The notes under the pieces: generated by a model | What the model saw: only the letters and a program-made list of their open reading frames with translations | What the model was told of the DNA's origin: nothing | Databases searched by the model: none | In this document: positions 16,566 to 25,369 of the stretch, one piece after another | Layout of the letters: each line of letters opens with the position of its first letter | Numbering within the stretch: position 1 is the stretch's first letter | Made by a program: the position numbers and the translations under genes | Assembly: GCA_000597885.1 (NCBI GenBank) | Contig: CP004371.1 | Span: 2,930,501-2,994,500, forward strand | Origin: Flammeovirgaceae bacterium 311 | Lineage (GTDB): Bacteria > Bacteroidota > Bacteroidia > Cytophagales > Cyclobacteriaceae | DNA length: 64,000 nt | Direction: 5' to 3'

Positions 16566-18947
16566 TCAATTAAGTGTATTTATATTTTTTCCGCCCGAAA
16601 GCGGATATGATTGATTTTTGTACTTTAAGACTCCTGTCAGGTTATGGGGCAATACTACCTCATACCTTAACCTTTCCTTTTTATCCTTTGTAAAAGACAC
16701 TGCAATTTCACCCATGTAATGCGGAATGGTGCCTGATGCTTTAGTCAGCTCCCCTAGTTGAGGTTCAATTTTAACAGTTTTAAAGCCCGGGGAGGAAGAA
16801 GTTACGCCGCAGACAATACTTAAAAAGTCGTACATCGGGTGGGCCGACCAGGCATGGCAATCCGAACGGCTTTCAATACCATGCTCTGGAAAGGTTGTGA
16901 GTCCATAATCGAGGAATGTCTGCCATTTCTCCATCAAAGCGGTTACTTCACCGCCTAAACCTGCTTTTTTCAGGGCCTGAAAAACATAGAAATCAAAGTA
17001 GAGCGAAGTTTGAATCAAGCTGCCGTCATCAATGATTTTCCTTGCTACTGCCTTTTCGGTTTGCGCATCGAACATGCCGGCCAGAATGGCAAAGCTGTTG
17101 GTGTGCCTGGAATATAATTGCTGATCGGGCGTCTCGGCCAGCAGTCCTTTATCTCTGTTCAAACAGAGCTTAAGTGTGTTTTCCTTCAGCTTTGCTGAAA
17201 CAGGCAGAAGATTTTCCGCATCGCAGGCATACCCATAATAGGTGAGCATTTCCGCTGCCCTGTCAATAGTGTAGGCTAATAAAACAGACATATGGGCAGA
17301 GCCGCCATCGCTGATCCCCGGAGGCGACCCATTCACAAATTTTGTTCCTCCATCAATATGATTCCAGTACGGCAAAGGGCCCAGCATTCCACTATCATCA
17401 ATCCTGCTTATAAACCAATCCAGGATAAACTTTACGCCTGGCATGTACTGCTTTACAAACCCACTGTCTTTGCCCAGCATGTGGTAATCGTGCAGCATGG
17501 AAATGTACAGGAGCGAAAAAGGAGGTATAATTTGTGTACCTGCTGCCGGGTGGTTGCTTTTTGTAAGGCCCATGGGTTGCATGGAAGCATAAAACTGTTC
17601 CAATGCATTTTTTACCAGCCGCTCGTCGCCTCCCACATACATAGAAATCAGGGCCTGGATGCGGGTATCGCCTATATACTGCAGCTGTTCGTAATAGGGG
17701 CAGTCCATATAGGTTTCCAGGGCACATAGCTGTGCGGTGCGCCAGGACACATCCCATATTTTCTCAAAGTCTTTTTTGCTGGATGTAAAAGTAGCTTTTT
17801 GCTCCAGGGGATAAGCGGTGTATAAATTTTTAAAACCATTGATGCTTAAGGGCTCATTCCCGGTGCTGACTGTTATTTTAACATAGCGGAAAACACGTAT
17901 CCATAGGGGCTCAAATAATCTATTACCGCCATCAGGCAAAAAAACATCGTAATAGCCTTTCATTACTTTTCCCCTCCACTCATCCCGGTTTCCTTTGCCA
18001 CCCTCCTCATTAAATAAAGCCTCCTGATACTGTATTTTTATTTTACTGCCCCTTCCTCCTGATACTAAAAGTTGCGGAAATCCCATTGTCAGCACCCCAT
18101 TATCCAGTAAAATTTCAGCTTGTGTATTGGGTGGAATTTGGGTTTGCAGCGAGCCCTTATAGGCTGATAGAGGATAAGAAAATCCCTTTACATCCAGGAG
18201 TTGGGGTATAGTTTCTAACTTTTGCTCCATCAGGGGAATCTTTCTGGCCTGGAGCATCCAGGGCGTTCCAACCCAGGTATCCAGTCCCTGGTGATTTCCC
18301 TTTCCTAATTTCCTGGCAGCCTGCCAGGCAGCATCATCATATGATAACAAATTCCAGCCCCAGGGATGCTTAAAACCATCAACACTGTCGGTGCCGCCTG
18401 CTATGTAGCCACCGCCAGCAATTCTTCTATTAATGGCAATACCATGGTAGCCTCTATCTTTTATAATCTTCCATGAATTATTGGTATTTGCTACCTGCTC
18501 TGCTGGTGAATTGCCCTGCAGGATAAAAGCAGTTTTGTGAGAGATCTGCCGGGCACCTCTCAGACTTCCCATATTCCAGACCTGTGAGGCAATGATATTT
18601 TTACCTTCCTTCAGGTAAGGGGCAATATCGGTGGTTTCGTAGTTCCAGTTAAACATATCGCCCACGGCAGGACCCCAAATAACCAGTTTCTCATTCACCC
18701 ATAAGCGATACCGGTTATCGGCAGAAACGTGTATGATGAAGCTTTTAGGTACCTCCTTCAGCTCCACTGCTTTCCTGAAGTAAAACACTCCATAATCTGA
18801 ATCTCCAGGCCCTATCCAATCTGCAAAAGAGCTGTCATTAAGCTGCGCGGGCAGGCTAACAAATGGCTTCGACTGCCCGAACAATGCTAATTGGAAGAGT
18901 AGCAGCGGGATAATAAGGACAGATGTTTTGATAGCTCCCATGGTCAT
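16566..18947 (-). CDS. GH78-like alpha-L-rhamnosidase, secreted (copy 2)
   Basis: 793 residues with signal peptide 'VLIIPLLLFQLALFGQ'; a second in-frame ATG two codons later could equally be the start. It is collinear with the GH78-like protein at 7764-10142, sharing 'SADNRYRLWVNEKL', the catalytic motif 'DCPYYEQLQYIGD' (D415, E420, D427) and the downstream 'TTFPEHGIESRSDCHAWSA' with the candidate base Glu. All expected catalytic acids are therefore present. It begins 3 bases after the stop of the GH30-like gene, which implies tight coupling. The two GH78-like copies sit in separately transcribed units of the same PUL, suggesting different linkages or different stages of rhamnose removal. Confidence 0.86.
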   Translation of the reverse strand: MTMGAIKTSVLIIPLLLFQLALFGQSKPFVSLPAQLNDSSFADWIGPGDSDYGVFYFRKAVELKEVPKSFIIHVSADNRYRLWVNEKLVIWGPAVGDMFNWNYETTDIAPYLKEGKNIIASQVWNMGSLRGARQISHKTAFILQGNSPAEQVANTNNSWKIIKDRGYHGIAINRRIAGGGYIAGGTDSVDGFKHPWGWNLLSYDDAAWQAARKLGKGNHQGLDTWVGTPWMLQARKIPLMEQKLETIPQLLDVKGFSYPLSAYKGSLQTQIPPNTQAEILLDNGVLTMGFPQLLVSGGRGSKIKIQYQEALFNEEGGKGNRDEWRGKVMKGYYDVFLPDGGNRLFEPLWIRVFRYVKITVSTGNEPLSINGFKNLYTAYPLEQKATFTSSKKDFEKIWDVSWRTAQLCALETYMDCPYYEQLQYIGDTRIQALISMYVGGDERLVKNALEQFYASMQPMGLTKSNHPAAGTQIIPPFSLLYISMLHDYHMLGKDSGFVKQYMPGVKFILDWFISRIDDSGMLGPLPYWNHIDGGTKFVNGSPPGISDGGSAHMSVLLAYTIDRAAEMLTYYGYACDAENLLPVSAKLKENTLKLCLNRDKGLLAETPDQQLYSRHTNSFAILAGMFDAQTEKAVARKIIDDGSLIQTSLYFDFYVFQALKKAGLGGEVTALMEKWQTFLDYGLTTFPEHGIESRSDCHAWSAHPMYDFLSIVCGVTSSSPGFKTVKIEPQLGELTKASGTIPHYMGEIAVSFTKDKKERLRYEVVLPHNLTGVLKYKNQSYPLSGGKNINTLN

Positions 18948-18950
18948 AAC

Positions 18951-20459
18951 TTAATTCTTTACTCCATAAAAGGTGGTAACTGATTTCTGGGGTATCTCTA
19001 TGGTTAAGGTGTTATTCTCAAATTTATAATCCCCTGCTTTACTCCATTTGGTATGAAAATGAGTTTCGAAAGCTTCGAAGTCTCTGGATTCAGCCCCTTT
19101 TAATGTGATGGTAATCTTTGCCGGGTTTTGGGTGTTATTGTTGATGATGGTGAAGGCGTCGGGATTATTTGATCCGTTAGCAGAAAAAGCAATAACTTTC
19201 ACCTGATCATGATCTGATAAAACATTTGCCACTGCCATTCCCGACTGTCCTGCCCTGCTAACGTGCTTGTAGAGGTAATATCCGGGCTCCAGAAAATAGA
19301 TGTTCTTGTCTTCCCTTATTCTGATGGCCGTACCTACATTAGGGCTGTTGTACCACCACCTCTCCGTATTCACCGTAGCCCAGGGAATAAGGGCATTTAC
19401 CTTGGCATCGTAAATCTGCCTGCGCACATCTTCCAGGAAATTCAGGTTCATAGAGCCCCAGGTCATCGAGGTAACCCAGGAGTGCATCTGGGGCTTTTTT
19501 AAACGGATCAGGTCATTCCCGTCGCTGCGCCAATCACCAAACCAGTCTTTATGATCGCCAATAAAGCCATGGCTGGTGAGGATGGCTAAATTATTCAGGG
19601 CTTCTTCATCTTCATACAGGGCTGGTGCATAGCCATACCCGATAAATTTGTACCAGTCAGAACATTCACCAGGGGTTAAACCTACATCGCTCAACCCCAT
19701 TTTATTCATCATGGGCCGCATAAACTTCACAAAATCTACTACCTGAGCCGGAGACCAGTACATATTATGATCGTGCTGGTTATGATAGCCAGTTTGCGCA
19801 TCCATAGGCCACCTTACGTAGTGATCGCCTTCATTATGGATAGACAAGTACATGAGCGGCAATTTCTGATCTTCCTTCAGAAACTTTGCCCAGGCAATCA
19901 TATACTCTGCCAGTTCATATTTATAAGCAGGATCAAGGTCGCGCCCCCTGAATATCTTCTGCCTGGTCATCCAGCCCGGCGGGCCATAAAGTGTGGTAAT
20001 GATCTGAATATCTGCTCCTCTGGCCCTTGAGGTTTTTACACCATTGCGGGCAAAATAAAGCATGTTTTCATTTGTAGTAAAATGGTCAAACCCTTTTTTA
20101 TTGATCTTGAAGGGGTCTTTATTATCATTAGCCTGCTCAGTGTAGCCTTCCTGAAAAGGATCCAGAAACATTTTAAGGATAGAGGGTTTAAGACCATCCT
20201 CCCCAAAAATCAGCTCAATAATTTCCTGCCGTTGTGGTTCATCAATATAGCTGAAGCCGCTGTAATCTTCTTTCAGTTCACGGTAATCATGGGTTCTGGA
20301 TGTTTCAACATAGTTCACCCCAAAGCCATCCCAGTCTCTAAGCTTATCAGAAAAATCTACGGTTACCCTGGCTTCGAAAGGGTGTAACTGTTGGGAATAA
20401 GCCTTTGGTGTTATAATTACCGGAAGAACCAAAATGGTTATTAGCAGGTAAAACTTCAT
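18951..20459 (-). CDS. GH30-like clan GH-A protein, Ser at nucleophile position (copy 1)
   Basis: 502 residues with signal peptide ending 'PKAYSQ'. The order of motifs follows GH30: 'RDWDGFGVNYVET' at the start of the barrel, 'LYGPPGWMTRQ' on strand 3, 'YLSIHNEGD' with E210 matching the acid/base of 'QNEP', 'LTPGECSDW' on strand 5, 'ILTSHGF' on strand 6 and 'HSWVTSMTW' on strand 7. In active GH30 enzymes the last motif is of the form 'W-M-T-E' with the nucleophile Glu; here S331 takes that place. A C-terminal beta domain ends in 'SVTTFYGV'. A close paralogue (27282-28781) has the same substitution. The protein may bind without cleaving, use another nucleophile, or work on an oxidised sugar; the sequence does not decide. 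Second gene of the esterase-led operon. Confidence 0.75.
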   Translation of the reverse strand: MKFYLLITILVLPVIITPKAYSQQLHPFEARVTVDFSDKLRDWDGFGVNYVETSRTHDYRELKEDYSGFSYIDEPQRQEIIELIFGEDGLKPSILKMFLDPFQEGYTEQANDNKDPFKINKKGFDHFTTNENMLYFARNGVKTSRARGADIQIITTLYGPPGWMTRQKIFRGRDLDPAYKYELAEYMIAWAKFLKEDQKLPLMYLSIHNEGDHYVRWPMDAQTGYHNQHDHNMYWSPAQVVDFVKFMRPMMNKMGLSDVGLTPGECSDWYKFIGYGYAPALYEDEEALNNLAILTSHGFIGDHKDWFGDWRSDGNDLIRLKKPQMHSWVTSMTWGSMNLNFLEDVRRQIYDAKVNALIPWATVNTERWWYNSPNVGTAIRIREDKNIYFLEPGYYLYKHVSRAGQSGMAVANVLSDHDQVKVIAFSANGSNNPDAFTIINNNTQNPAKITITLKGAESRDFEAFETHFHTKWSKAGDYKFENNTLTIEIPQKSVTTFYGVKN

Positions 20460-20493
20460 TATTACATTCTTTAGGTTTTGTAGAACTGGGTAT

Positions 20494-22431
20494 TTAGCGA
20501 TTTTGAGTGATGGTTACCCAGTCATCTGTCCGGAAAGGAGATGCCGGCAGGCCTTCCTGGTTGTACAGGTTGGCATCATCAGGATTGTCTGCCCAGCCGT
20601 ACCGCACCGCCACCGGGTTTTTAACCGTATCGCTGTACACCACTACTTTATCACCATCCAAATAGGCTTTTGCCCACACAAACTTCTGGTCGGCGCCTGC
20701 AATGGCAAAGCTTTTCAGGTACCCATACTTATCTTTTACCAGCAAGCCACTGCCCTGATTACTGAAACTTAAGATCGCCCTGTTACCCTCTACCTTCATT
20801 GACTCAAACACCGGCCCTGAGTATACCAGTTCTTTGCCATAAGCTGTTTTCAGGGCAGCCAGCGCCAGCCGGTGCCCTACATCCTTTTTATTGCGGGGGT
20901 GTATATCATTGGCTTCTCCAATATCGATGATAACCGCCTGGGCTGTATTGGGCAAGGCCAGCGTTTTGCTTTGCGCTTCCCGCAAATCTGCCCAATCACT
21001 CTCGGCAGGCTGCTCCACCGGCTTTTTGTAATTGGCCAGCTGCACCCAAATAAAGGGGAAATCCTTCCCCCACTTTTCTCTCCAGCCCTTAATCATGGTA
21101 GGAAACAAAGTTCTGTAGCGATATCCTTGCGGAGCATTGGTTTCGCCCTGGTACCAGATAGCACCCTTGATGGCAAAATTATGCAGCGGGGCAATCATGG
21201 CATTGTATAATTCAGATGGATACTGGTTGGGGCTAAAGTTCTGAATGTTAAAATCTGTGGACAGGGCCGCAGGCTTGTACTTCCATTGGCCATTTAGGGG
21301 TATTTTCTGCCCATCGGCTCTTAGATAAAGTTGGTCGGGTGTACCTCTGATACCTCCCAGAGAGGCTCTGTCAGTCACTTTTATGGTAATTCTGTTTTTT
21401 CCTGCCACCAAAACACCGGGGGCAAGCTCGTACAACCTGTCAACGTTCCATACATCTGTAGACCCTACCAGCTTTCCGTTCACATAGGTTTCATCAGCAT
21501 CGTCTATTACACCCAAACTCAGCTGGGCTTCTTCGCCAGCTAAAGAAGCAGGCACCTCAACATCCCTGCTGAACCACACAATCCCATCTGCTTTGCCAAG
21601 CTCTGTATCACCAAATTCAACCGGCAGCTCCATACTTTTCCAGGCTGTTATATCCGTTGCGGGGCTAAACCATTTCTCTGCCATGCCCTGATCGCTCTCC
21701 AGCGCCTTTCTGTACCTGCTCCAGCTTTGCTCTCTTTCTGCTTCTGTTTGTGTTTGCACCCTCGGCTTCACCCCCCTGAACTCTTCAAACTGTTTTAAAT
21801 CCTCCATATTGGTCCAGGCTTCTATGTTGGTCCCACCCCAGGAGGTATTGATCAGCCCGATGGGCACATCCAGCTCTTTCTGAAGATCTCTTCCAAAGAA
21901 ATAAGCCACTGCCGAAAACTCTTTTACATTTTCTGGTGTGCAAACCAGCCACTCACCTCCTTTAAGGTCTTCTTGGGGCGTTGGCAGCATCTGTTTGTCA
22001 ACCTTAAAAAGCCTTATTTTAGGATGATTGGCTCTGGCAATCTCTACTTCTGCATTGTCCGTATTTTTGAGTATCCACTCCATATTGGACTGACCACTGC
22101 AAATCCAGACATCGCCAATTAAAATATTGGAAAGCCTGACAGTATTATTTTTGCCGGAGACCTGCATTTCGTAGGGGCCGCCATAAGCCATAGGTTTTAG
22201 ATTAACCACCCATCTGCCCTTTCTGTCGGCTTTGGTACGGAGCTGCTGCCCGTTAAAGGAAACTTTTACCCCTTCTCCGGCATCTGCCCAGCCCCAGACT
22301 TTCAGGGGCTCATCCCGCTGCAAAACAATGTTATCAGAAAAAATATAGGGAAGTTTAACTTCTGCCAGCACATTATTAACCCCGAACAGCAGAATGATTA
22401 AGAAGTACAGCGAGAGCCTTATTTTTATCAT
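20494..22431 (-). CDS. Sialate-O-acetylesterase-like carbohydrate esterase (SASA family)
   Basis: 645 residues with signal peptide ending 'NNVLA'. The SGNH-type esterase domain carries the block 'CSGQSNMEW' with catalytic S115, 'INTSWGGTNIEAW', 'GAIWYQGETNAP' and 'DIGEANDIHPRNK' with catalytic H511. A galactose-binding-like beta-sandwich is inserted at ~250-370 ('VPASLAGEEAQLSLGVIDDADETYVNG'). This layout is that of SASA (PF03629) esterases, which in PULs usually remove acetyl groups from plant or algal glycans rather than sialic acid. It is the first gene of a five-gene leftward operon and is preceded by an exact copy of the PUL leader element. Confidence 0.88.
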   Translation of the reverse strand: MIKIRLSLYFLIILLFGVNNVLAEVKLPYIFSDNIVLQRDEPLKVWGWADAGEGVKVSFNGQQLRTKADRKGRWVVNLKPMAYGGPYEMQVSGKNNTVRLSNILIGDVWICSGQSNMEWILKNTDNAEVEIARANHPKIRLFKVDKQMLPTPQEDLKGGEWLVCTPENVKEFSAVAYFFGRDLQKELDVPIGLINTSWGGTNIEAWTNMEDLKQFEEFRGVKPRVQTQTEAEREQSWSRYRKALESDQGMAEKWFSPATDITAWKSMELPVEFGDTELGKADGIVWFSRDVEVPASLAGEEAQLSLGVIDDADETYVNGKLVGSTDVWNVDRLYELAPGVLVAGKNRITIKVTDRASLGGIRGTPDQLYLRADGQKIPLNGQWKYKPAALSTDFNIQNFSPNQYPSELYNAMIAPLHNFAIKGAIWYQGETNAPQGYRYRTLFPTMIKGWREKWGKDFPFIWVQLANYKKPVEQPAESDWADLREAQSKTLALPNTAQAVIIDIGEANDIHPRNKKDVGHRLALAALKTAYGKELVYSGPVFESMKVEGNRAILSFSNQGSGLLVKDKYGYLKSFAIAGADQKFVWAKAYLDGDKVVVYSDTVKNPVAVRYGWADNPDDANLYNQEGLPASPFRTDDWVTITQNR

Positions 22432-22747
22432 TTGTGAGATGGTATGGTAGTGTAACTGTTGCTTGATGGACGGCTTAGTAAAAGATCCTCATGAAAATCA
22501 GACCAGCTGTTATTCAGCTCTTAAAATATAAGCTATATAAGGCTTTAAATACAGCTTTCTATACTGTACTGTTAGGTGTTTGGTAATGCATAGCTGTTTT
22601 AATACCTTCCCGGCATTATACTGGCTTCAGCAGGGATACAGAAAATCATTTACAACGGGCAGCCTATATACCCAAACCACGGCAACTTTCTGGAACGTAG
22701 ATACAGGGTACACTGGCAGGCAGTGCACAGCCTTAATAATTGAATTC
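22432..22747. other. Leader region of the esterase-GH30-GH78 operon
   Basis: 316 bases without a gene. The only marked signal is the exact leader element at 22561-22572. No terminator hairpin for the upstream GH37-like gene is visible, so some readthrough from that operon is possible. Confidence 0.55.
22561..22572 (-). promoter_or_regulatory. Recurrent PUL leader element, copy 3 (exact)
   Basis: The minus strand reads ACAGTACAGTAT, identical to the SusC copy, and is preceded by CCTA. It lies 130 bases upstream of the O-acetylesterase start. Confidence 0.6.
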
Positions 22748-24115
22748 CTAATTGGCTGGAAATAAGTAACTGTAGCAAAATGCTGCAGTGCCTCCGGTCC
22801 ATCCCATCATGGTGTTAGCAGTGTACTCATGGTCATTGATGGTGCCATCAATCCTGTATTTTTCGTAAAGGTGCCCCGGCTCTCTTGTGATATTTACGCC
22901 TTTTTTAACGGCCTCTGCAGGCGTTGGAGTCAGGTAGTTTCTGGCCAGAAGATCCAGGTATTTAGAAGCGATACGTTTTGCTTCCTTTTTATATCCGTAC
23001 TTATCGAGGCCTGCCACCGTAAGCATTTGCATGGGGGCCCACACCGATGTTTCACCCCATTGGTGAGGTTTTATCTCACCGGCTTTTTCTGTTGTTGCCA
23101 TACCCCATTCGCTTTCAAACAGGGGCATGTTGCTCACTACTCTTGCGGCCTGTTCTTTAGAAGCCATGCCTGCCCACAGGGGCTGAAAGGTGGTTACGGC
23201 CGCTACTTTACTGCTCCGTTTATTCACAAAGTCATAATCCAGAAAGAGGCCTCTTTCTTCATTCCAGCAATACTGATTTACCAGCCTTTTTCTTCTTTCA
23301 GCTATTGTATTCCAGTCTGGTTCGCCCTTTAGCTTTAACAAATCAACCATCCAGCTGAAATTTTTCTCATAAACATAAAGCAGTGTATTTAGCTCCACCG
23401 CTATAAAATCAGGCGCCCGCTGCTCGAAGCGGGTGGTAAAATCCATACCGGAGGCCGCCTCTACCAGGTAAGGAATGGTGACTTTTATTTTTTCTGCATC
23501 ACTGATATCTTTTGAAATGGAAAATCTAGTGGCAAGCTCTTCGAACAGGGTAAGAATTTCATCTTCCTTGGCATGATGATAAAAGCGTTGCAGACCCTGA
23601 ATTGGGGTATTGTGCTGTTCTATGGCATTTAGAGAGGTGTCTGTCCAGAACAGATACTCCTTTTTCAGGATGGGGTAAGCCTTTTTGAGAAATGCAGTAT
23701 CTTTTGCCCCTGTGCTTTCGAACATATTCCTGACCATTGCCGAAAGGTAAGGCGGCTGCGAGCGATTCATCCCCCAGCTGGTAACAGCTGCATTGCCCAT
23801 GTATCCATACTGATCTACTACATAGAGCAGGTTTTCTGTATTTCCTGCAGCCATTGCATCCATTTCATGAATGTTAAGGCCCACATTCGTAAAGTAAGTA
23901 TCCCAGTAAAACATAAAGGGCAGCCCTGGAAATGCCCCTACATAAATATGTGGAAGATTATCAGATTTATTCAGCTCGTTATCCCAGCGCGAACGCACAT
24001 AACTGTTGATCTCACTCCATTTAGCAGCATATTTTGGTTTATAGGTTTCTGTTTTATGCTGAGCACTCAAAATCAGGGAGCTGAACAGAAACAAAAGAAT
24101 GAGCCTGGTTTTCAT
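22748..24115 (-). CDS. GH37-like (trehalase-family) glycosidase, secreted
   Basis: 455 residues from the ATG at 24115, chosen because it opens the signal peptide 'LILLFLFSSLILSAQ'; an upstream frame extension of 25 residues is not signal-like. The (alpha/alpha)6 barrel shows both trehalase signatures in altered form: 'PGLPFMFYWDTYFTNVGL' near residue 65 and 'HQWGETSVWAPMQ' near residue 355. The acid 'SGMDFTTRF' gives D225 and the 'YEKYRIDG' segment gives E418; their spacing of about 190 agrees with the catalytic pair of E. coli periplasmic trehalase. The C-terminal block is 'MMGWTGGTAAF' where trehalases have 'GFGWTNGV'. In this PUL the substrate is more probably another alpha-linked glycan than trehalose (inference). 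Last gene of the operon starting at 26941. Confidence 0.78.
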   Translation of the reverse strand: MKTRLILLFLFSSLILSAQHKTETYKPKYAAKWSEINSYVRSRWDNELNKSDNLPHIYVGAFPGLPFMFYWDTYFTNVGLNIHEMDAMAAGNTENLLYVVDQYGYMGNAAVTSWGMNRSQPPYLSAMVRNMFESTGAKDTAFLKKAYPILKKEYLFWTDTSLNAIEQHNTPIQGLQRFYHHAKEDEILTLFEELATRFSISKDISDAEKIKVTIPYLVEAASGMDFTTRFEQRAPDFIAVELNTLLYVYEKNFSWMVDLLKLKGEPDWNTIAERRKRLVNQYCWNEERGLFLDYDFVNKRSSKVAAVTTFQPLWAGMASKEQAARVVSNMPLFESEWGMATTEKAGEIKPHQWGETSVWAPMQMLTVAGLDKYGYKKEAKRIASKYLDLLARNYLTPTPAEAVKKGVNITREPGHLYEKYRIDGTINDHEYTANTMMGWTGGTAAFCYSYLFPAN

Positions 24116-24206
24116 GGTTAGGTCACAATTTGGTAAGGATAAAAAGCCGGGTGCCTGGTCTATCTTTATTCCTGACCCAGAAGACTTCATTCTGCCAATG
24201 CCTTTT

Positions 24207-25076
24207 CTACTTTTTAACCAGATCGGGATAGCTTATCAGCTGTATTCCCAATCTCCTGATAGTTTCCTTCACCCGCTGGTCGGTCCAGCAGTCGGTAACC
24301 CCCTGCCTGTCTACGGCAACATTATCGTAACCTGCATGGTGTATGGCTTTTAGTTCAGGAGTATTAAGCCCCGGATGGTCTACAAAAAAATAGGTTTCTC
24401 CTGCCTCCAGGCTTTCCAACATTTTAATAAAGCTCTGCACCTTTTCTTCTGCAGTTTCTTTTGGTCCTGCATACCTCACTTTGTGTGCCTTGTAGTCTGC
24501 CGGATCAATATCAATTCCATACTCCCGGGCCAGCTTCTTTGTCATTGCCTGCACCTCAGGCGTCATATCATAGCAGCCCATGTGAGCGGTAATATGGCTG
24601 ATATGCGGAATCTTTTTCAGCGCCAGCTCTATCTGAGCCCGGAATTCCCGCTCTATATCCTCCAGTTTCCACCCATGTTCCATTAATGCCTGTCCGGGTC
24701 TGTTTTTATTTGGATGGATGATTGGGTAAAAATAGCCCCCCTCATCTGTAATGCTGGAGGGACCAGATACCGGTCTGAACTTCATATTATCCCATTCACT
24801 GGTAAGGGTAAGGTGCACTCCCACATCGATGGAGGGATTATCCTTTAAAATTTTAACCGCCTCCGGAAACCAGGGCGATGGCACCAAAACCTCTATAGAA
24901 GTGGCAACCCCCTCTTTTACAGTCTGCATAATCGCATCGTTGGCAGCATGAGAGAAGCCCATATCATCTGCCCGCACAATCAGGCGCGGAGGCTGCTTCT
25001 GCTGACCGCAGGCAGGCACCACCAGCAACAGGCAGTTCAGGATAAGCAGGCTCAGAAACAAGTGTAAATTTTTCAT
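24207..25076 (-). CDS. ChbG/HpnK-family (YdjC) carbohydrate deacetylase lipoprotein
   Basis: 289 residues with a lipobox ('LLLVVPAC'), so it is membrane-anchored. The YdjC fold (PF04794) is indicated by the metal-binding 'VRADDMGFS', 'DVGVHLTLTSEW', 'HITAHMGCYD' and 'FFVDHPGLN'. Members use a divalent metal to deacetylate chito-oligosaccharide or related N- or O-acetylated sugars in the periplasm. Together with the SASA esterase, the SGNH esterase and the alpha/beta hydrolase it gives the locus four candidate deacylases, which points to a heavily decorated substrate. It lies 91 bases upstream of the GH37-like start and after a 293-base gap holding a possible gene remnant. Confidence 0.86.
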   Translation of the reverse strand: MKNLHLFLSLLILNCLLLVVPACGQQKQPPRLIVRADDMGFSHAANDAIMQTVKEGVATSIEVLVPSPWFPEAVKILKDNPSIDVGVHLTLTSEWDNMKFRPVSGPSSITDEGGYFYPIIHPNKNRPGQALMEHGWKLEDIEREFRAQIELALKKIPHISHITAHMGCYDMTPEVQAMTKKLAREYGIDIDPADYKAHKVRYAGPKETAEEKVQSFIKMLESLEAGETYFFVDHPGLNTPELKAIHHAGYDNVAVDRQGVTDCWTDQRVKETIRRLGIQLISYPDLVKK

Positions 25077-25108
25077 ATCATTTTTTAAAATTCATAAAGC
25101 GGCACTAC

Positions 25109-25162
25109 TTACAACCCCAGCAGCCGCTCAACATTGCCACCCATCAACGGTCCTTTCTGATT
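25109..25162 (-). pseudogene. Possible remnant of an amidohydrolase C-terminus
   Basis: In the gap between the ADP-ribosylglycohydrolase-like and ChbG genes, the minus strand encodes 'GPLMGGNVERLLGL' followed by a stop. This closely resembles the extreme C-terminus of amidohydrolase-2 family proteins (typically 'GGNAxRLLGL'). Upstream the frame is lost; another frame gives 'GLVKLLWNTSLPHYQDLPGMAV' before a stop. This is consistent with a deleted and frameshifted gene of the same operon, but the segment is very short. Confidence 0.35.
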
Positions 25163-25369
25163 CCCAGGCAGACAGGAACAAGATTTACAGCCATTCCCGG
25201 TAAATCCTGGTAATGGGGCAGGCTGGTATTCCAGAGCAGCTTCACCAGCCCTGCCGATTTAAAGCCTGTCAGCAACAAAAACTATGGTAAGTCCATAAAC
25301 CAACAGGTTCAGGAGCATTTCTGCATAGCATCAGCCCCTGAAGCGGCTTTTCTTCCTGCAAACCATCGC

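Noticed and set aside
20494-22431. True sialic-acid metabolism gene
   Set aside because: No sialidase, lyase or transporter of sialic acid is nearby; the family name reflects history, and a glycan acetylesterase role fits the PUL better.
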